Assembly (NCBI GenBank): GCA_003220535.1
Contig: QHSU01000057.1
Span: 231,397 to 295,396 of the forward strand
Length of the DNA stretch: 64,000 nucleotides
Origin: Candidatus Rokuibacteriota bacterium
GTDB lineage: Bacteria > Methylomirabilota > Methylomirabilia > Rokubacteriales > CSP1-6
Reading direction: 5' to 3'
The notes beneath the pieces are model-generated. The model was not told the DNA's origin and did not search any database. It worked only from the letters and a program-made list of their open reading frames with translations. This document shows, one piece after another, positions 19,281 to 30,147 of the stretch (the first letter of the stretch is position 1; each line of letters starts with the position of its first letter). Both the position numbers and the translations under genes were made by a program.

Positions 19281-20341
19281 AACTCCGCATCGCCTTCATC
19301 GCGCCGACTCTGGGGATCCTGGGAGGCCAGGGCGTCCAGGCCGCCACGCTGGCCGGCGCGTTGCGAAAGGACGGCTGGGCGCTGGACTTCATTCCGATCA
19401 ACCCAAGCTTTCCCAGGGGGCTCCGGTGGCTCCGCCGAGTCCCCTATGCGCGGACACTGCTGAACGAGGCGCTCTACCTCATGCGACTCTCTGCTCTGCG
19501 CCGGGCCGACGTCGTGCACGTGTTCTCGGCGTCGTACTGGTCGTTCCTCCTCGCCCCGGCGCCCGCCATCCTGGTCGCGCGCTGCCTGGGCAAACGGATC
19601 GTGCTGAACTATCGGAGCGGCGAGGCCGACGACCATCTGGCGCGCTGGGGCGTGCTCGTGCACCCGCTATTGCGCGTCGTCGACGAAATCGTGGTTCCGT
19701 CCGAGTACCTCAGGACGATCTTCACGCGGCATGGCTATCGGGCCCGCGTGATCCCCAATGTCGTCGACCTCTCGCGCTTCCGCTATCGTGAGCGCGGCGC
19801 TCCCGAGCCCCGACTGGTCTCGACCCGGAATCTGGAGCCTTACTACCGGGTAGACAACACGCTCGAAGCCTTCGCGCTTCTCAGGGCCCGGTACCCCGAG
19901 GCGACACTGACGCTCGCGGGATTCGGCAGCGGTGAACGACAGCTACGCGGTCTCGCTGCCTCCCTCGGCATGGGCGGGATCAGGTTCGTGGGGCGGGTCG
20001 AGCCGACGGCAATGCCCGGCGTGCTCGACACGGCCGACATCTTCGTCAATTCCTCTGTCGTGGACAACCAGCCCGTTTCCGTCCTGGAAGCGTTCGCCTC
20101 CGGACTTCCGGTGGTGTCCACCGGCACCGGCGACATCGCCGCGATGGTCCGCGACGGAGAGACCGGCCTTATCGTCCCTCCGGACGATCCGACGGCAATC
20201 GTCAAGGCTGTGATCAGCCTGCTCGACGATCCGGAGCGCGCGGCGCGCATCGGCCGTCAGGCGGCGACCGAGGTCGAAAAATACACGTGGGCGCGCGTCA
20301 AGGCGCTCTGGGCGAGCGTGTACTGGGGGCTCGCCGCATGA
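19277..20341 (+). CDS. glycosyltransferase family 4 protein
   Basis: MKLRIAFIAPTLGILGGQGVQAATLAGALRKDGW...VIPNVVDLSRF...VNSSVVDNQPVSVLEAFASGLPVVSTGTGDIAAMVRDGETGLIVPPDD. Confidence 0.93.
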   Translation: MKLRIAFIAPTLGILGGQGVQAATLAGALRKDGWALDFIPINPSFPRGLRWLRRVPYARTLLNEALYLMRLSALRRADVVHVFSASYWSFLLAPAPAILVARCLGKRIVLNYRSGEADDHLARWGVLVHPLLRVVDEIVVPSEYLRTIFTRHGYRARVIPNVVDLSRFRYRERGAPEPRLVSTRNLEPYYRVDNTLEAFALLRARYPEATLTLAGFGSGERQLRGLAASLGMGGIRFVGRVEPTAMPGVLDTADIFVNSSVVDNQPVSVLEAFASGLPVVSTGTGDIAAMVRDGETGLIVPPDDPTAIVKAVISLLDDPERAARIGRQAATEVEKYTWARVKALWASVYWGLAA

Positions 20342-22434
20342 AGCTGCGCCGGCTGCTGAACATGACGGTCTCCGAGGTCGCTTGCCGCGGGCGGCAGGAG
20401 ACGGCGAAATGGTGGGATCGGCTCGAGATGACCGGGAGGACGGCCAGCGCGTCCGACGCGATCGCCGGGAAGTCGCTCGAGCACTGCTGCCGCGCCGCTC
20501 CCGCCCGGTTCTTCGAGGGCGTCGTGGACGAGGCTACACCGCGCCACATCGGTCAGCGCATGCGCGAGAGCTACGACGAGACCGTGGCGGTGGCCGACGC
20601 GGCTTGTCAGCTTCGCTTCGATCTTCTGGGCCACCGGGGCCTGACGTTCGGCGACCCGGTCGACTGGCACCTGGACCCGATCGCCGGGCGCCGCGCGCCG
20701 TGTGTGCACTGGAGCCGGCTCAACCCGCTCGACCCGGCGAGCGTGGGGGACAGCAAGGTCATCTGGGAGCTGAACCGCCACCAGTGGCTCGTTCGTCTCG
20801 GAGCGGCGTACCGGTTGACGGGAGACGAACGATACGCTGAGACCTTCGCCGCGAATGTCCGGGCGTGGATGCGGGCCAACCCGCCCGGAGTGGGGATCAA
20901 CTGGACGAGCAGCCTGGAAGCCGCCCTCCGACTCATCTCCTGGTGCTGGGCCCTGTTCCTCTTCCGGGGATCGAACGCGCTGTCGGAGGAACTTTTCGTC
21001 GAGATGCTCGGAAGCGTTCAGGTTCACGCGTCCCGCGTGGAGAAGTATCTCTCGTATTACTTCGCACCGAACACCCACCTCACCGGTGAGGCGCTCGGCC
21101 TGTTCTACGCCGGGACCGTGTTCCCCGAGCTACGCCCGGCTCGGCGCTGGCGCGCCTTGGGCGCGCGGATCTTGATCGAGCAGCTCGAACGGCAGGTGCT
21201 GCCAGACGGCGTCTACTTCGAGCAGTCGACCTGTTATCAGCGGTACACGGTCGAGACCTATCTCCATTTCATGATCCTGGCAGACCGCAACGGAGTGGCG
21301 ATCCCCCCCACGGTGAGAGAGCGCGTCCAGCGGCTGGTCGACGTGCTCGTCGCGCTCCGCAATCCGGACGGATCGATCCCATCGATCGGGGATGCCGACG
21401 GTGGATGGCTTCTTCCGCTCGCGACCCGGGCGCCGGATGATTTCCGAGGGATGTTCTCGACCGCCGCGGCCCTGTTCGGCCGCCAGGACTACGCGTGGGC
21501 AGCCCGGGGCCTGGCGCCGGAGACCGTGTGGTTGCTCGGAGCCGATGGTGTGAAGGCGTTCGATGGCCTGCGTCCCGCGCCGCCGGGCGCGCCCGCCTCC
21601 CGCCTTTTCGCTGACGGCGGCATCGTCGTGATGCGGAGCGGATGGGACGAGGGCGCTCACCAGCTCATCTTCGACGTGGGTCCTCTGGGCTGTCCGTTCA
21701 GCGCGGGGCACGGCCACGCCGATCTCCTCAGTATCCAGTGCTCCGTCTTCGGACAACCCTGTCTCGTCGATGCGGGAACCTATGGCTACGCCGCCGAGCC
21801 GAGATGGCGCGATTTCTTCCGTGGCACGACGGCCCACAGCACCGTCGTGGTGGACGGCCTCGGGCAGACGGTCCCCGCCGGGCCGTTCCAGTGGGACGCG
21901 CGCCCCCGAGCGCGGCTGCACCGCTGGCAATCCACCGAGGCCTTCGACTGCGCCGAGGCCTCTCACGATGCTTACAGCCGTCTCGCCGATCCCGTCGTCC
22001 ATCGGCGTCGCGTGGTCTTCGTCAAGCCAGGTTACTGGGCGGTCGTCGACCTCCTCGACGGGCGAGCCGAACACGCCGTCGAGCTCCGCTTCCAGTTCGC
22101 GCCGATCGAGGTGACGGTGGGTCCGGACCTGTGGGCTCGCGCTCGCGTGTCCGAAGGCCGCGGGCTTCTCATCAAACCGTTCGCCGCCGTGTCGCTCAAA
22201 GGCGAGGTTCACGAGGGGGACCTCGCCCCGATCCAGGGCTGGATCTCTCCGGTGTACGGCCGGCGGGGGCCGGCGCCGGCGTTGATCTACTCGACCGTGG
22301 CGCGCCTGCCGCTGTGCATCATGACGCTTCTCCTGCCCACGGAGCGCCTGTTCGCGGCCCCCCCGGCCGTCATACCGCTTCTGGGCGCCGCCACCGCTCT
22401 CCTTGGAATCGTTCCCTTCGAGGGGGCCGAGTGA
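20338..22434 (+). CDS. heparinase II/III family (alginate lyase-like) protein
   Basis: ANPPGVGINWTSSLEAALRLISWCWAL...YFAPNTHLTGEALGLFYAG...GHGHADLLSIQCSVFGQPCLVDAGTYGYA. Confidence 0.9.
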   Translation: MKLRRLLNMTVSEVACRGRQETAKWWDRLEMTGRTASASDAIAGKSLEHCCRAAPARFFEGVVDEATPRHIGQRMRESYDETVAVADAACQLRFDLLGHRGLTFGDPVDWHLDPIAGRRAPCVHWSRLNPLDPASVGDSKVIWELNRHQWLVRLGAAYRLTGDERYAETFAANVRAWMRANPPGVGINWTSSLEAALRLISWCWALFLFRGSNALSEELFVEMLGSVQVHASRVEKYLSYYFAPNTHLTGEALGLFYAGTVFPELRPARRWRALGARILIEQLERQVLPDGVYFEQSTCYQRYTVETYLHFMILADRNGVAIPPTVRERVQRLVDVLVALRNPDGSIPSIGDADGGWLLPLATRAPDDFRGMFSTAAALFGRQDYAWAARGLAPETVWLLGADGVKAFDGLRPAPPGAPASRLFADGGIVVMRSGWDEGAHQLIFDVGPLGCPFSAGHGHADLLSIQCSVFGQPCLVDAGTYGYAAEPRWRDFFRGTTAHSTVVVDGLGQTVPAGPFQWDARPRARLHRWQSTEAFDCAEASHDAYSRLADPVVHRRRVVFVKPGYWAVVDLLDGRAEHAVELRFQFAPIEVTVGPDLWARARVSEGRGLLIKPFAAVSLKGEVHEGDLAPIQGWISPVYGRRGPAPALIYSTVARLPLCIMTLLLPTERLFAAPPAVIPLLGAATALLGIVPFEGAE

Positions 22435-22452
22435 GGGCCGGCATCCTCGGGC

Positions 22453-23364
22453 ATGACCCGGCCAGCCCTCGCAACGCTAACTGAGCTCGCCATCCGGAAC
22501 GGCTTCGAGGCACCAAGGATGCGAACGGGGATCATCGGTGGACGGCTCGGATACCGGTTGCTTGGCTGGCTGGGCGAGCGGACGCGGCACAAGGATTGGT
22601 GCAGCGGCGCCAACTACCGAGACTGCAGCAAGCTCGAAGCCTTGTTCGGCCCTGGAATCTGGAGCCGGCTCCGCGGCAAGGTCGTCATCGACTTGGGATG
22701 TGGAATCGGCGCCGAGGCGATCGAGGCCGCGCAGCACGGGGCGAAGACGGTCATCGGCATCGACATCCGACCGAAGGTCCTGGAGGCCGCCCGCGCGGCC
22801 GCGGCCGCCGCGGGCGTCTCGGATCGCTGCGTCTTTTCGACCCACACGGACGAACGAGCTGACGTCATCCTGTCGATCGACGCGCTAGAGCACTATGACG
22901 ACCCCGAACAAGCCCTGGTCATGATGCGGCGACTCGTCGCCGACGATGGACTGGTCTTGATCGCGTTCGGACCACCCTGGTTCCATCCGCTCGGTGGCCA
23001 TCTGTTCTCGGTGTTCCCCTGGGCCCATCTCATCTTCACGGAGGCCGCGCTCATCCGGTGGCGGTCGGATTTCAAATCCGACGGAGCCACCCGGTTCTCC
23101 GAGGTCGAGGGCGGGCTCAACGGGATGACGGTGAGCCGCGCCCACCGGCTGATCGAGAAGAGCGTATTCACGATCGAAAGCTTCGAGCCGGTGCCGATCA
23201 AGCGCGTGCGGCGGATCGCGCGCTGGCTGCCCCGGGAATTCTTCACGTCGATTGTTCGCTGCGCGTTGATCCCGGCCGGAGCACGCCAGGCCGGCCGGGA
23301 GTTCGTCGGGTCGGCCGCACCGGGGCGGCGCGTGATCACCGCGGGCTCGATGCGTAACCGCTGA
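22453..23364 (+). CDS. class I SAM-dependent methyltransferase
   Basis: VVIDLGCGIGAEAIEAAQHGAKTVIGIDIRPKVLEAARAAAAAAG...ILSIDALEHYDDPEQALVMMRRLV. Confidence 0.88.
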   Translation: MTRPALATLTELAIRNGFEAPRMRTGIIGGRLGYRLLGWLGERTRHKDWCSGANYRDCSKLEALFGPGIWSRLRGKVVIDLGCGIGAEAIEAAQHGAKTVIGIDIRPKVLEAARAAAAAAGVSDRCVFSTHTDERADVILSIDALEHYDDPEQALVMMRRLVADDGLVLIAFGPPWFHPLGGHLFSVFPWAHLIFTEAALIRWRSDFKSDGATRFSEVEGGLNGMTVSRAHRLIEKSVFTIESFEPVPIKRVRRIARWLPREFFTSIVRCALIPAGARQAGREFVGSAAPGRRVITAGSMRNR

Positions 23365-23374
23365 GGATTCACCT

Positions 23375-25285
23375 ATGTGTGGCATCGTCGGCATTGTCAA
23401 CCTGGACCCCCGCGAGAGCGTGGACGAAGCGCTGCTCAAGCGCATGCGGGATGTGCTCCGTCATCGGGGGCCCGACGGCGAGGGCCTGTGGACGGAAGGA
23501 CCGGTGGGGCTCGGCCACCGGCGCCTCGCCATCGTCGACGTCGCGGGCGGTCAGCAGCCCATGCCCAACGAGGACGAGTCGTGCTGGATCGTCTACAACG
23601 GCGAGATCTACAACCACGCCGCCCTCCGTCCCGGCCTCGAGGCGCGTGGCCACCGGTACCGCACCCGAAGCGACACCGAGACGATCGTCCACCTCTACGA
23701 GGAGGAGCAGGAGCTCTGCGTCGAGCGTCTCCGGGGCATGTTCGCCTTTGCTCTGTGGGACCGCGCCCGCGAGCGACTGCTCCTCGCCCGCGATCGGCTG
23801 GGCATCAAGCCCCTCTACTACGCCGTCACTCCGCGAGAGCTACTCTTCGCGTCGGAGATCAAGGCGATCCTGGCGGCCGAGAGCATCCGCCCCAGGCTCA
23901 ACGAGACCATCCTGCCGGAGTTTCTGGCCACGCGTTTCGTCGCCGGCGAGGAGACCTTCTTCCGGGGAGTGCGGAAGCTCCTCCCGGGCAGGACGCTCAC
24001 GTGGTCGGCCAGCGACGGAGTCCGGACGCGCCGCTACTGGAAGCTGACCGTTGGGGAGGATGACTCCGGAGCCGGGCTCGAGGCCCGCGCCGGCGAGTTG
24101 CGCGCCCGCCTGGAGGCGGCGGTGCAGAGCCACCTGATGAGCGACGTGCCGCTCGGTCTGTTCCTTTCCGGTGGCCTCGACTCCAGCGGACTGGCCGCGC
24201 TCATGGCGCCGATGGTGAAGACGCCGATCCGCACCTTTGCCGTGGGGTTCGCCGAGCGCGAGGCCAACGAGCTCGCCTACGCCCGGCTCGCGGCACGCGC
24301 GGTGGGGGCCGAGCACCGCGAGGTGGTCGTGTCGCCCGGCGAGTTCTTCCAGGCGCTGCCCCGGATGATCTGGCACGAGGACGAGCCGATCGCCTGGCAC
24401 TCGAGCGTCCCGCTGTACTTCGTCTCCCGTCTCGCGCGCGAGCACGTCAAGGTCGTGCTCACCGGTGAAGGGGCCGACGAGCTCTTCCTCGGCTACAACC
24501 GCTACCGAGTGACGGCCTGGAACGACCGTCTCGGGGCCGTCTACGGCGCTGTCGTGCCTCGGGCGATCCGCGAGAAAATGAGCGTGCTCACGGGCCGGTT
24601 GCCCCGATCGGTGCGACGCTACGCCGGGCGGTCTTTCCTCGCGGTGCCTCCGGGGCCGCGAGCGCTCTTCTTCGACAACTTCGCCACGTTCACGGAGTGC
24701 CAGCAGCAGGAGCTGCTGGCCACCCCGGGACTCCTCGCCACTCGAGACCCGCACGGCGAAGGCCTTCGCGCCTACGAGGAGGCCGCCGGGGGCGCTCTCG
24801 ATCGGATGAGCCAGGCCGAGCTCCAGACGGGCCTGGTCGAGCTCTTGATGAAGCAGGACCAGATGAGCATGGCGGCTTCGCTCGAGAGCCGGGTGCCCTT
24901 CCTGGATCACGAGTTCGTGGAGCACGCCGCTGGCATCCCGGCGCAATTCAAGCTGCGCGGGTGGCGGACGAAGGCGGTCCTACGCGAGGCGCTCTCCGGC
25001 CGGGTGCCTCGACCGATCCTCACGCGGAGCAAGATGGGCTTCCCGGTCCCTGTCGGAAGGTGGCTCCGCGGGACCTTCTGGCCGCTCGTCGAGGAGTTCG
25101 TGCTCGGCCCGCGGGCTCTCGCACGCGGTCTGTTCCAGCCCGAGCCGCTCCGGCGGCTGGCGCACGAGCACAGACAGGGCGCCTGGCGTCACGGCGACCG
25201 GCTCTGGCTTCTCATCAACCTAGAGATCTGGCAGCGGATCTTCATCGACGGCGAGGATCCAGCCGACATCGGGAGCAGGGCATGA
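23375..25285 (+). CDS. asparagine synthase-like amidotransferase 3
   Basis: MCGIVGIVNLDPRESVDEALLKRMRDVLRHRGPDGEG; FLSGGLDSSGLAALMA; LTGEGADELFLGYNRY. Confidence 0.95.
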   Translation: MCGIVGIVNLDPRESVDEALLKRMRDVLRHRGPDGEGLWTEGPVGLGHRRLAIVDVAGGQQPMPNEDESCWIVYNGEIYNHAALRPGLEARGHRYRTRSDTETIVHLYEEEQELCVERLRGMFAFALWDRARERLLLARDRLGIKPLYYAVTPRELLFASEIKAILAAESIRPRLNETILPEFLATRFVAGEETFFRGVRKLLPGRTLTWSASDGVRTRRYWKLTVGEDDSGAGLEARAGELRARLEAAVQSHLMSDVPLGLFLSGGLDSSGLAALMAPMVKTPIRTFAVGFAEREANELAYARLAARAVGAEHREVVVSPGEFFQALPRMIWHEDEPIAWHSSVPLYFVSRLAREHVKVVLTGEGADELFLGYNRYRVTAWNDRLGAVYGAVVPRAIREKMSVLTGRLPRSVRRYAGRSFLAVPPGPRALFFDNFATFTECQQQELLATPGLLATRDPHGEGLRAYEEAAGGALDRMSQAELQTGLVELLMKQDQMSMAASLESRVPFLDHEFVEHAAGIPAQFKLRGWRTKAVLREALSGRVPRPILTRSKMGFPVPVGRWLRGTFWPLVEEFVLGPRALARGLFQPEPLRRLAHEHRQGAWRHGDRLWLLINLEIWQRIFIDGEDPADIGSRA

Positions 25286-26505
25286 GGCAGATGCGGATCC
25301 TCTGGCTGAAGGTGGGCGGCCTGTGGCCGCCGCATACCGGCGGGCGCCTGCGGACCTTGCACATCATCTCGGAGTTGGCGAAGACCCACCGCGTGACGGT
25401 GATGACCACACACGGTCCCGCCGACGATCCGGATGGGCTCTCCGCCCGGCTCGAGCACTGCGAGCGCGTCACGTCGTTCTGCCATGCGGCGCCCAAGCAC
25501 ACGAGCGCGGGCTTCGTCCGGGCGCTGGCCGGGTCGTGGCTCTCGCCGCTGCCGGTCGACCTCTGGAAATGGCAGGTCCCGGCCCTCCGCGAGGCCGCCG
25601 AGAGGATGGTTTCGGCCGGGCAGGTCGATCTGTGCGTGGGCGACTTCCTGTACACGACGCCGAACGTTCCGTTCGGGGGCCCGGTGCCGGTGGTCTTCTT
25701 CGACCACAACGTCGAGCACGTCATCTGGAAACGCCTGAGCCAGGTCGAGAGGCGTCCCTGGAGACGCGCGCTGCTCGAGATGGAGTGGCGCAAAGTTCGG
25801 CGGGCCGAGGCCCGGGCGTGCGCGCGCGCGCGCCTCACGATCGCGGTGTCGGAGATCGACCGCGCGCTGCTCGCCCAGCTCGCGCCCGGCGCCGCCATCT
25901 GCTCGATTCCGACAGGCGTGGACACGGCCCTCTTCGCCCCGAACGGCTCGCGGTCAGGGTCCGCGTCGCTCGTCTTCGTCGGGTCAATGGATTGGTACCC
26001 CAACGAGGACGGGATCCTGCACTTCATCGAGGCCACCCTCCCCGGCATCCGGCGGCGCGTCCCGGCGGCGTCGTTGACTGTGGTCGGCCGCGATCCGTCG
26101 CCCAGGCTGCGCAGCGCGGCGGCGGACGCCGGCGTACGGGTGACCGGTACTGTCGAGGACGTCCGACCATACCTGTCCGAGGCCGATGTGGTCGTCGTGC
26201 CGCTGCGAGTTGGTGGGGGCACGCGCCTCAAGATCTTCGAAGCGCTGGCCATGGGCAAGCCGGTGGTCGCGACGGGGGTCGGGGCCGAAGGCCTTCCGCT
26301 CGTGTCCGGGACGCATTACCTCCGACGCGATGAGCCCGACGAGTTCGCGTCCGCCGTCGCGTCGCTCCTCGAGGATCCCGATCGGCGCCGGGCGCTGGGC
26401 GGAGCCGGCCGCCGACTGGTCGAGGAGAAGTTCGCCTGGCCGCAGGTGGCTCGCGAGTTCGCGGCTCGGCTCGAGGCGGCCGTTGCCGCAGGAGGGGCGT
26501 CATGA
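25282..26505 (+). CDS. glycosyltransferase family 4 protein
   Basis: MRILWLKVGGLWPPHTGGRLRTLHIISELAKTHRVTVMT...VPLRVGGGTRLKIFEALAMGKPVVATGVGAEGL. Confidence 0.92.
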   Translation: MRQMRILWLKVGGLWPPHTGGRLRTLHIISELAKTHRVTVMTTHGPADDPDGLSARLEHCERVTSFCHAAPKHTSAGFVRALAGSWLSPLPVDLWKWQVPALREAAERMVSAGQVDLCVGDFLYTTPNVPFGGPVPVVFFDHNVEHVIWKRLSQVERRPWRRALLEMEWRKVRRAEARACARARLTIAVSEIDRALLAQLAPGAAICSIPTGVDTALFAPNGSRSGSASLVFVGSMDWYPNEDGILHFIEATLPGIRRRVPAASLTVVGRDPSPRLRSAAADAGVRVTGTVEDVRPYLSEADVVVVPLRVGGGTRLKIFEALAMGKPVVATGVGAEGLPLVSGTHYLRRDEPDEFASAVASLLEDPDRRRALGGAGRRLVEEKFAWPQVAREFAARLEAAVAAGGAS

Positions 26506-27761
26506 CGCTCACGGGGAGCGACGGACTCTTCGCGGTGATCACCCTGGGCTCGCTCACCCTGCTGGCGTACGCCTACGGCGGGTACCCCATCGTGCTGTGG
26601 CTCCTCAGCAAGGTCACGCGCGCCCGCCCCGGTCGAGCCGGAGAGCCGACCCAGTGGCCGAGTGTCAGCGTCATCGTCTCGGCCTATAACGAGGAGCAGG
26701 TCATCGCCGATCGCGTGCGAAACCTCCTCGAGCTCGACTACCCGACCGAGCACCTCGAGGTCGTGATCGGATCCGACGGATCCACGGACCGCACGGCGAC
26801 GATCGTCCATGGCTGCGGAGGCGAGGCGACGCGCTTCGTCGATTTCGCCGAGCGCCGGGGGAAAGCCAGCGTCGTGAACGACCTCGTGGCGCAGGCCCGG
26901 GGCGACGTCGTGGTCCTCACGGACGCGAACACCTTCTTCGATCCCGGCGCCGTGCGCGCGCTGGTCACGGCGCTGTGGCGCCATCCAACGGCCTGCGCGG
27001 TCGTCGGGTATCTCGATCTACGCTCGTCCTCGGCCGGCGGCAATCTCGACGGCACGTACTGGCGCTACGAGACATGGCTCAAGTCCCTCGAGTCGCACTT
27101 CGGCGCCGTGCTCGGGGCCAACGGGGCCATCTACGCCTTCCACCGTGCGCGGTATCGGCCGCTGCCGGCCTGTACCGTCTCCGTGGATGACTTTCTCATC
27201 CCGATGTTCATGCGCCTGCACGGCGGCGGCGAGATCTTCTTCGTGCCCGCGGCTCGCGCGTACGAGACCTCGCCGACGCAGGTGCGCCACGAGTTTCGTC
27301 GGCGCGTGCGCATCGGGGCCGGCGATCTTCAGGCGCTGCTGTGGACATGGCGGCTGCTGCTGCCCGGCAAGGGCATGGTGGCGTTCTCGTACTTCTCGCA
27401 CAAAGTGCTGAGGTGGCTCGGGCCGTGGCTCATGCTGGCCGGTTTCGCCGCCAACCTCTTTCTGCTCGGACGCCCCGTCTTCAGGTGGCTCTTTCTCGGT
27501 CAACTGGCGTTCTACGGTCTCGGCGCCCTCGCCCCAGTCGTCCGGACCGCGGCATCCGCAGCCCGGTATTTCGTCACCCTCAATGCGGGCCTGGGCCTGG
27601 GCTTCGTGCGTCTCGTCCTTGGCCTGCAGCGCCCGTTCTGGAGCACGGAGCCGAGGAGCGACGGGCCGATTCAGGCGAAGACATCGACCGGGCTCTCGGA
27701 GTCTCCGTCTGCCCCGGCCGCGCCCGGCTCCGCCACCGCAGCGCGGCGGAACGCTGCGTAG
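26502..27761 (+). CDS. membrane-associated glycosyltransferase family 2 protein
   Basis: WPSVSVIVSAYNEEQVIADRVRNLLELDYPTEHLEVVIGSDGSTDRT...VVLTDANTFFDPGAV; C-terminal TM helices. Confidence 0.92.
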   Translation: MTLTGSDGLFAVITLGSLTLLAYAYGGYPIVLWLLSKVTRARPGRAGEPTQWPSVSVIVSAYNEEQVIADRVRNLLELDYPTEHLEVVIGSDGSTDRTATIVHGCGGEATRFVDFAERRGKASVVNDLVAQARGDVVVLTDANTFFDPGAVRALVTALWRHPTACAVVGYLDLRSSSAGGNLDGTYWRYETWLKSLESHFGAVLGANGAIYAFHRARYRPLPACTVSVDDFLIPMFMRLHGGGEIFFVPAARAYETSPTQVRHEFRRRVRIGAGDLQALLWTWRLLLPGKGMVAFSYFSHKVLRWLGPWLMLAGFAANLFLLGRPVFRWLFLGQLAFYGLGALAPVVRTAASAARYFVTLNAGLGLGFVRLVLGLQRPFWSTEPRSDGPIQAKTSTGLSESPSAPAAPGSATAARRNAA

Positions 27762-27779
27762 CCGAATGGGAGATACGCG

Positions 27780-28910
27780 ATGAACACGACGGACTTGCTC
27801 ACAGCGTCGCGGACGAGCTCGCGGGCGGGGAGCGCGCGCGGTGATGGAGCGGCGCTCGCCTTGTCCAAACCCCTCGTGTCGGTGGTCGTCCCTGCATTCA
27901 ACGAGGCGGCCATCGTGGAGAAGAACCTGGCCGCCCTCTGCCAGTACATGGCATCGCTCGAGGACGAGTACCGCTGGGAGATCGTCGTCGTCAACGACGG
28001 AAGCAGTGACGGCACCGGCCGACTCGTCGAGGCCTTTGCCGGGACTCGGAGCAACATCACGGTCCTGCACCACCATGTGAATTTCGGGCTCGGCCAGGCG
28101 CTCAAATTCGCGTTCAAGCACTGCCGGGGAGAGTACATCGTCACGATGGATCTGGACCTGAGCTACTCGACTGACCACATCCGCCGACTGCTGACGAGGA
28201 TCAGGGAGACGAGGGCCAAGGTCGTGGTGGCATCCCCCTACATGAAGGGCGGTGACATCTCGAATGTCCCCTGGCTGCGACGGACGCTGAGCGTTTGGGC
28301 CAACCGGTTTCTGTCGGCGACGGCCAAGGGCACGCTGTCGACGCTGACGGGCATGGTCCGGGTCTATGACGCCCGATTCCTGAAGACCCTCGACCTGCGG
28401 GCCATGGGCATGGAGATCAACCCGGAGGTGATCTACAAGGCCATGATGCTGCGCGGCCGGATCGAGGAGATTCCTGCGCACCTGGATTGGCGGCTGCAAA
28501 ACGCCGCCGGCCCGAAGCGCAAATCGAGCATGCGGGTCCTCCGGCACACCATGTCCACGCTCTTCTCCGGCTTCCTCTTCAAGCCGTTCATGTTCTTCAT
28601 CATTCCCGGCCTCGGGCTGCTCCTCTTTTCCCTCTACGTCAATGCCTGGATGCTCGCCCACTTCTTCGCCGCCTACCAGAGGTTTCCCGAGTACGCGTGG
28701 TTCTTCGACCGGGCCTCGGCGGCGGTGGCCACTGCCTATCATCAGGCGCCCCACACCTTCTTCGTGGGTCTCATGAGCCTGACGCTCGCGATCCAGTTCA
28801 TCAGCCTGGGGATCTTGGCACTGCAGAGCAAGCGCTATTTCGAGGAGATCTTTCACCTCGGTACGACCATATACAAAACGAACCGTGACGACGGGAGAAC
28901 CAGACCATGA
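27780..28910 (+). CDS. glycosyltransferase family 2 protein (DPM-like)
   Basis: LVSVVVPAFNEAAIVEKNLAALCQYM...IVVVNDGSSDGTGRLVEAF...VTMDLDLSYSTDHI; C-terminal TM. Confidence 0.92.
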   Translation: MNTTDLLTASRTSSRAGSARGDGAALALSKPLVSVVVPAFNEAAIVEKNLAALCQYMASLEDEYRWEIVVVNDGSSDGTGRLVEAFAGTRSNITVLHHHVNFGLGQALKFAFKHCRGEYIVTMDLDLSYSTDHIRRLLTRIRETRAKVVVASPYMKGGDISNVPWLRRTLSVWANRFLSATAKGTLSTLTGMVRVYDARFLKTLDLRAMGMEINPEVIYKAMMLRGRIEEIPAHLDWRLQNAAGPKRKSSMRVLRHTMSTLFSGFLFKPFMFFIIPGLGLLLFSLYVNAWMLAHFFAAYQRFPEYAWFFDRASAAVATAYHQAPHTFFVGLMSLTLAIQFISLGILALQSKRYFEEIFHLGTTIYKTNRDDGRTRP

Positions 28911-30139
28911 CGAATGCCACGCTGTCGGAGACTACACGGCTCGCGCTGCCCTCGGACCAGGAGGCCTCGGGCCGAACGCTCGGAGACGAGGAGATCGCGC
29001 TGGCCGCCGAAGCGATCCGAAGCGGCACCCTGACCAGCACGAAGGGCACGTTCGTGAAGCGGCTCGAACGGCGATTCGCCGAGCTCCTGGGCGTCAGGCA
29101 TGCCTGGGCGTGCGCCTCGGGGACAGCGGCCGTCCACACGGCCGTCGCCGCGCTCGATCCGGAGCCCGGCGACGAGATCATCACCTCGCCGATCACGGAC
29201 ATGGGGGCGCTGGCGCCAATCCTCTACCAGGGCGCCATCCCCGTCTTTGCCGACGTCGATCCTCATACCCTCAACGTCACGGCCGCGACCATCGAGGCTC
29301 GCCTGAGCCCGCGCACGCGGGCGATCATGGTGACGCATCTGTTCGGGAATCCCTGCGACATGGACGCGATCCTGGCGCTCGCGCACGCGCGCGACATCGC
29401 CGTCATCGAGGACTGCGCGCAGGCGTTCGGGGCGCGGTACGACGGCCGCCCGGTGGGCACGCTCGGCGCCGTGGCGTCCTTCAGCCTGCAGCAGGGCAAG
29501 CACGTGACGACCGGCGAGGGCGGCCTGGTGGCGACGAACGACGACGCCCTCGCGCGCCGCATGGTGCTCTTCATCAACAAAGCGTGGGGTTACGGCGACC
29601 CGCAGCCGGACCACTACTTCCTGGCCCTGAACTACCGGATGAGCGAGTTGCACGGGGCGGTGGCCGTCGCCCAGCTGCCCAAGCTCGACGCAGTGGTGCA
29701 GAGCCGGATCACCACCGCGGCTCGCCTCACCGAGCGGCTACGCGGGCTTCGCGGCATCGTCACGCCGCGGATGAGCCCGCGGAGCGTCCACACCTACTGG
29801 AAGTATTGCCTTCAGGTCGACGGCGGTTGCGTGGCGGGCGGGGCGGTCGAGCTGGGCCGGCGGCTGAAGGAGCGAGGCATCGCCTCCTCGCCGCGCTACA
29901 TCCAGAAGCCGGCGTTCATGTGCGAGGTTTTCCAGAAACAGCGCACGTTCGGCACCAGCCGCTACCCCTTCACCCTGGCGCGGCCGGAGGCGGTCGACTA
30001 CGACCGCGCACGCTTCCCCGGGACCTTCGCCGGGCTCGAGGAGGTCCTGGTGCTGCCGTGGACCGAGCGCTACACCGACGAGCACGTTGACTACATCGCC
30101 GACTCCGTCCGTGAGGCGGTAGGACGGCTGACGAGGTGA
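28907..30139 (+). CDS. DegT/DnrJ/EryC1/StrS aminotransferase (WbpE-like)
   Basis: [22 protein letters not shown]...[39 protein letters not shown] (PLP lysine). Confidence 0.94.
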   Translation: MTNATLSETTRLALPSDQEASGRTLGDEEIALAAEAIRSGTLTSTKGTFVKRLERRFAELLGVRHAWACASGTAAVHTAVAALDPEPGDEIITSPITDMGALAPILYQGAIPVFADVDPHTLNVTAATIEARLSPRTRAIMVTHLFGNPCDMDAILALAHARDIAVIEDCAQAFGARYDGRPVGTLGAVASFSLQQGKHVTTGEGGLVATNDDALARRMVLFINKAWGYGDPQPDHYFLALNYRMSELHGAVAVAQLPKLDAVVQSRITTAARLTERLRGLRGIVTPRMSPRSVHTYWKYCLQVDGGCVAGGAVELGRRLKERGIASSPRYIQKPAFMCEVFQKQRTFGTSRYPFTLARPEAVDYDRARFPGTFAGLEEVLVLPWTERYTDEHVDYIADSVREAVGRLTR

Positions 30140-30147
30140 GAGCCCTG

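Noticed and set aside
14417-25285. Three asnB genes as an assembly duplication artefact
   Set aside because: They diverge in protein and DNA sequence and have different neighbours.
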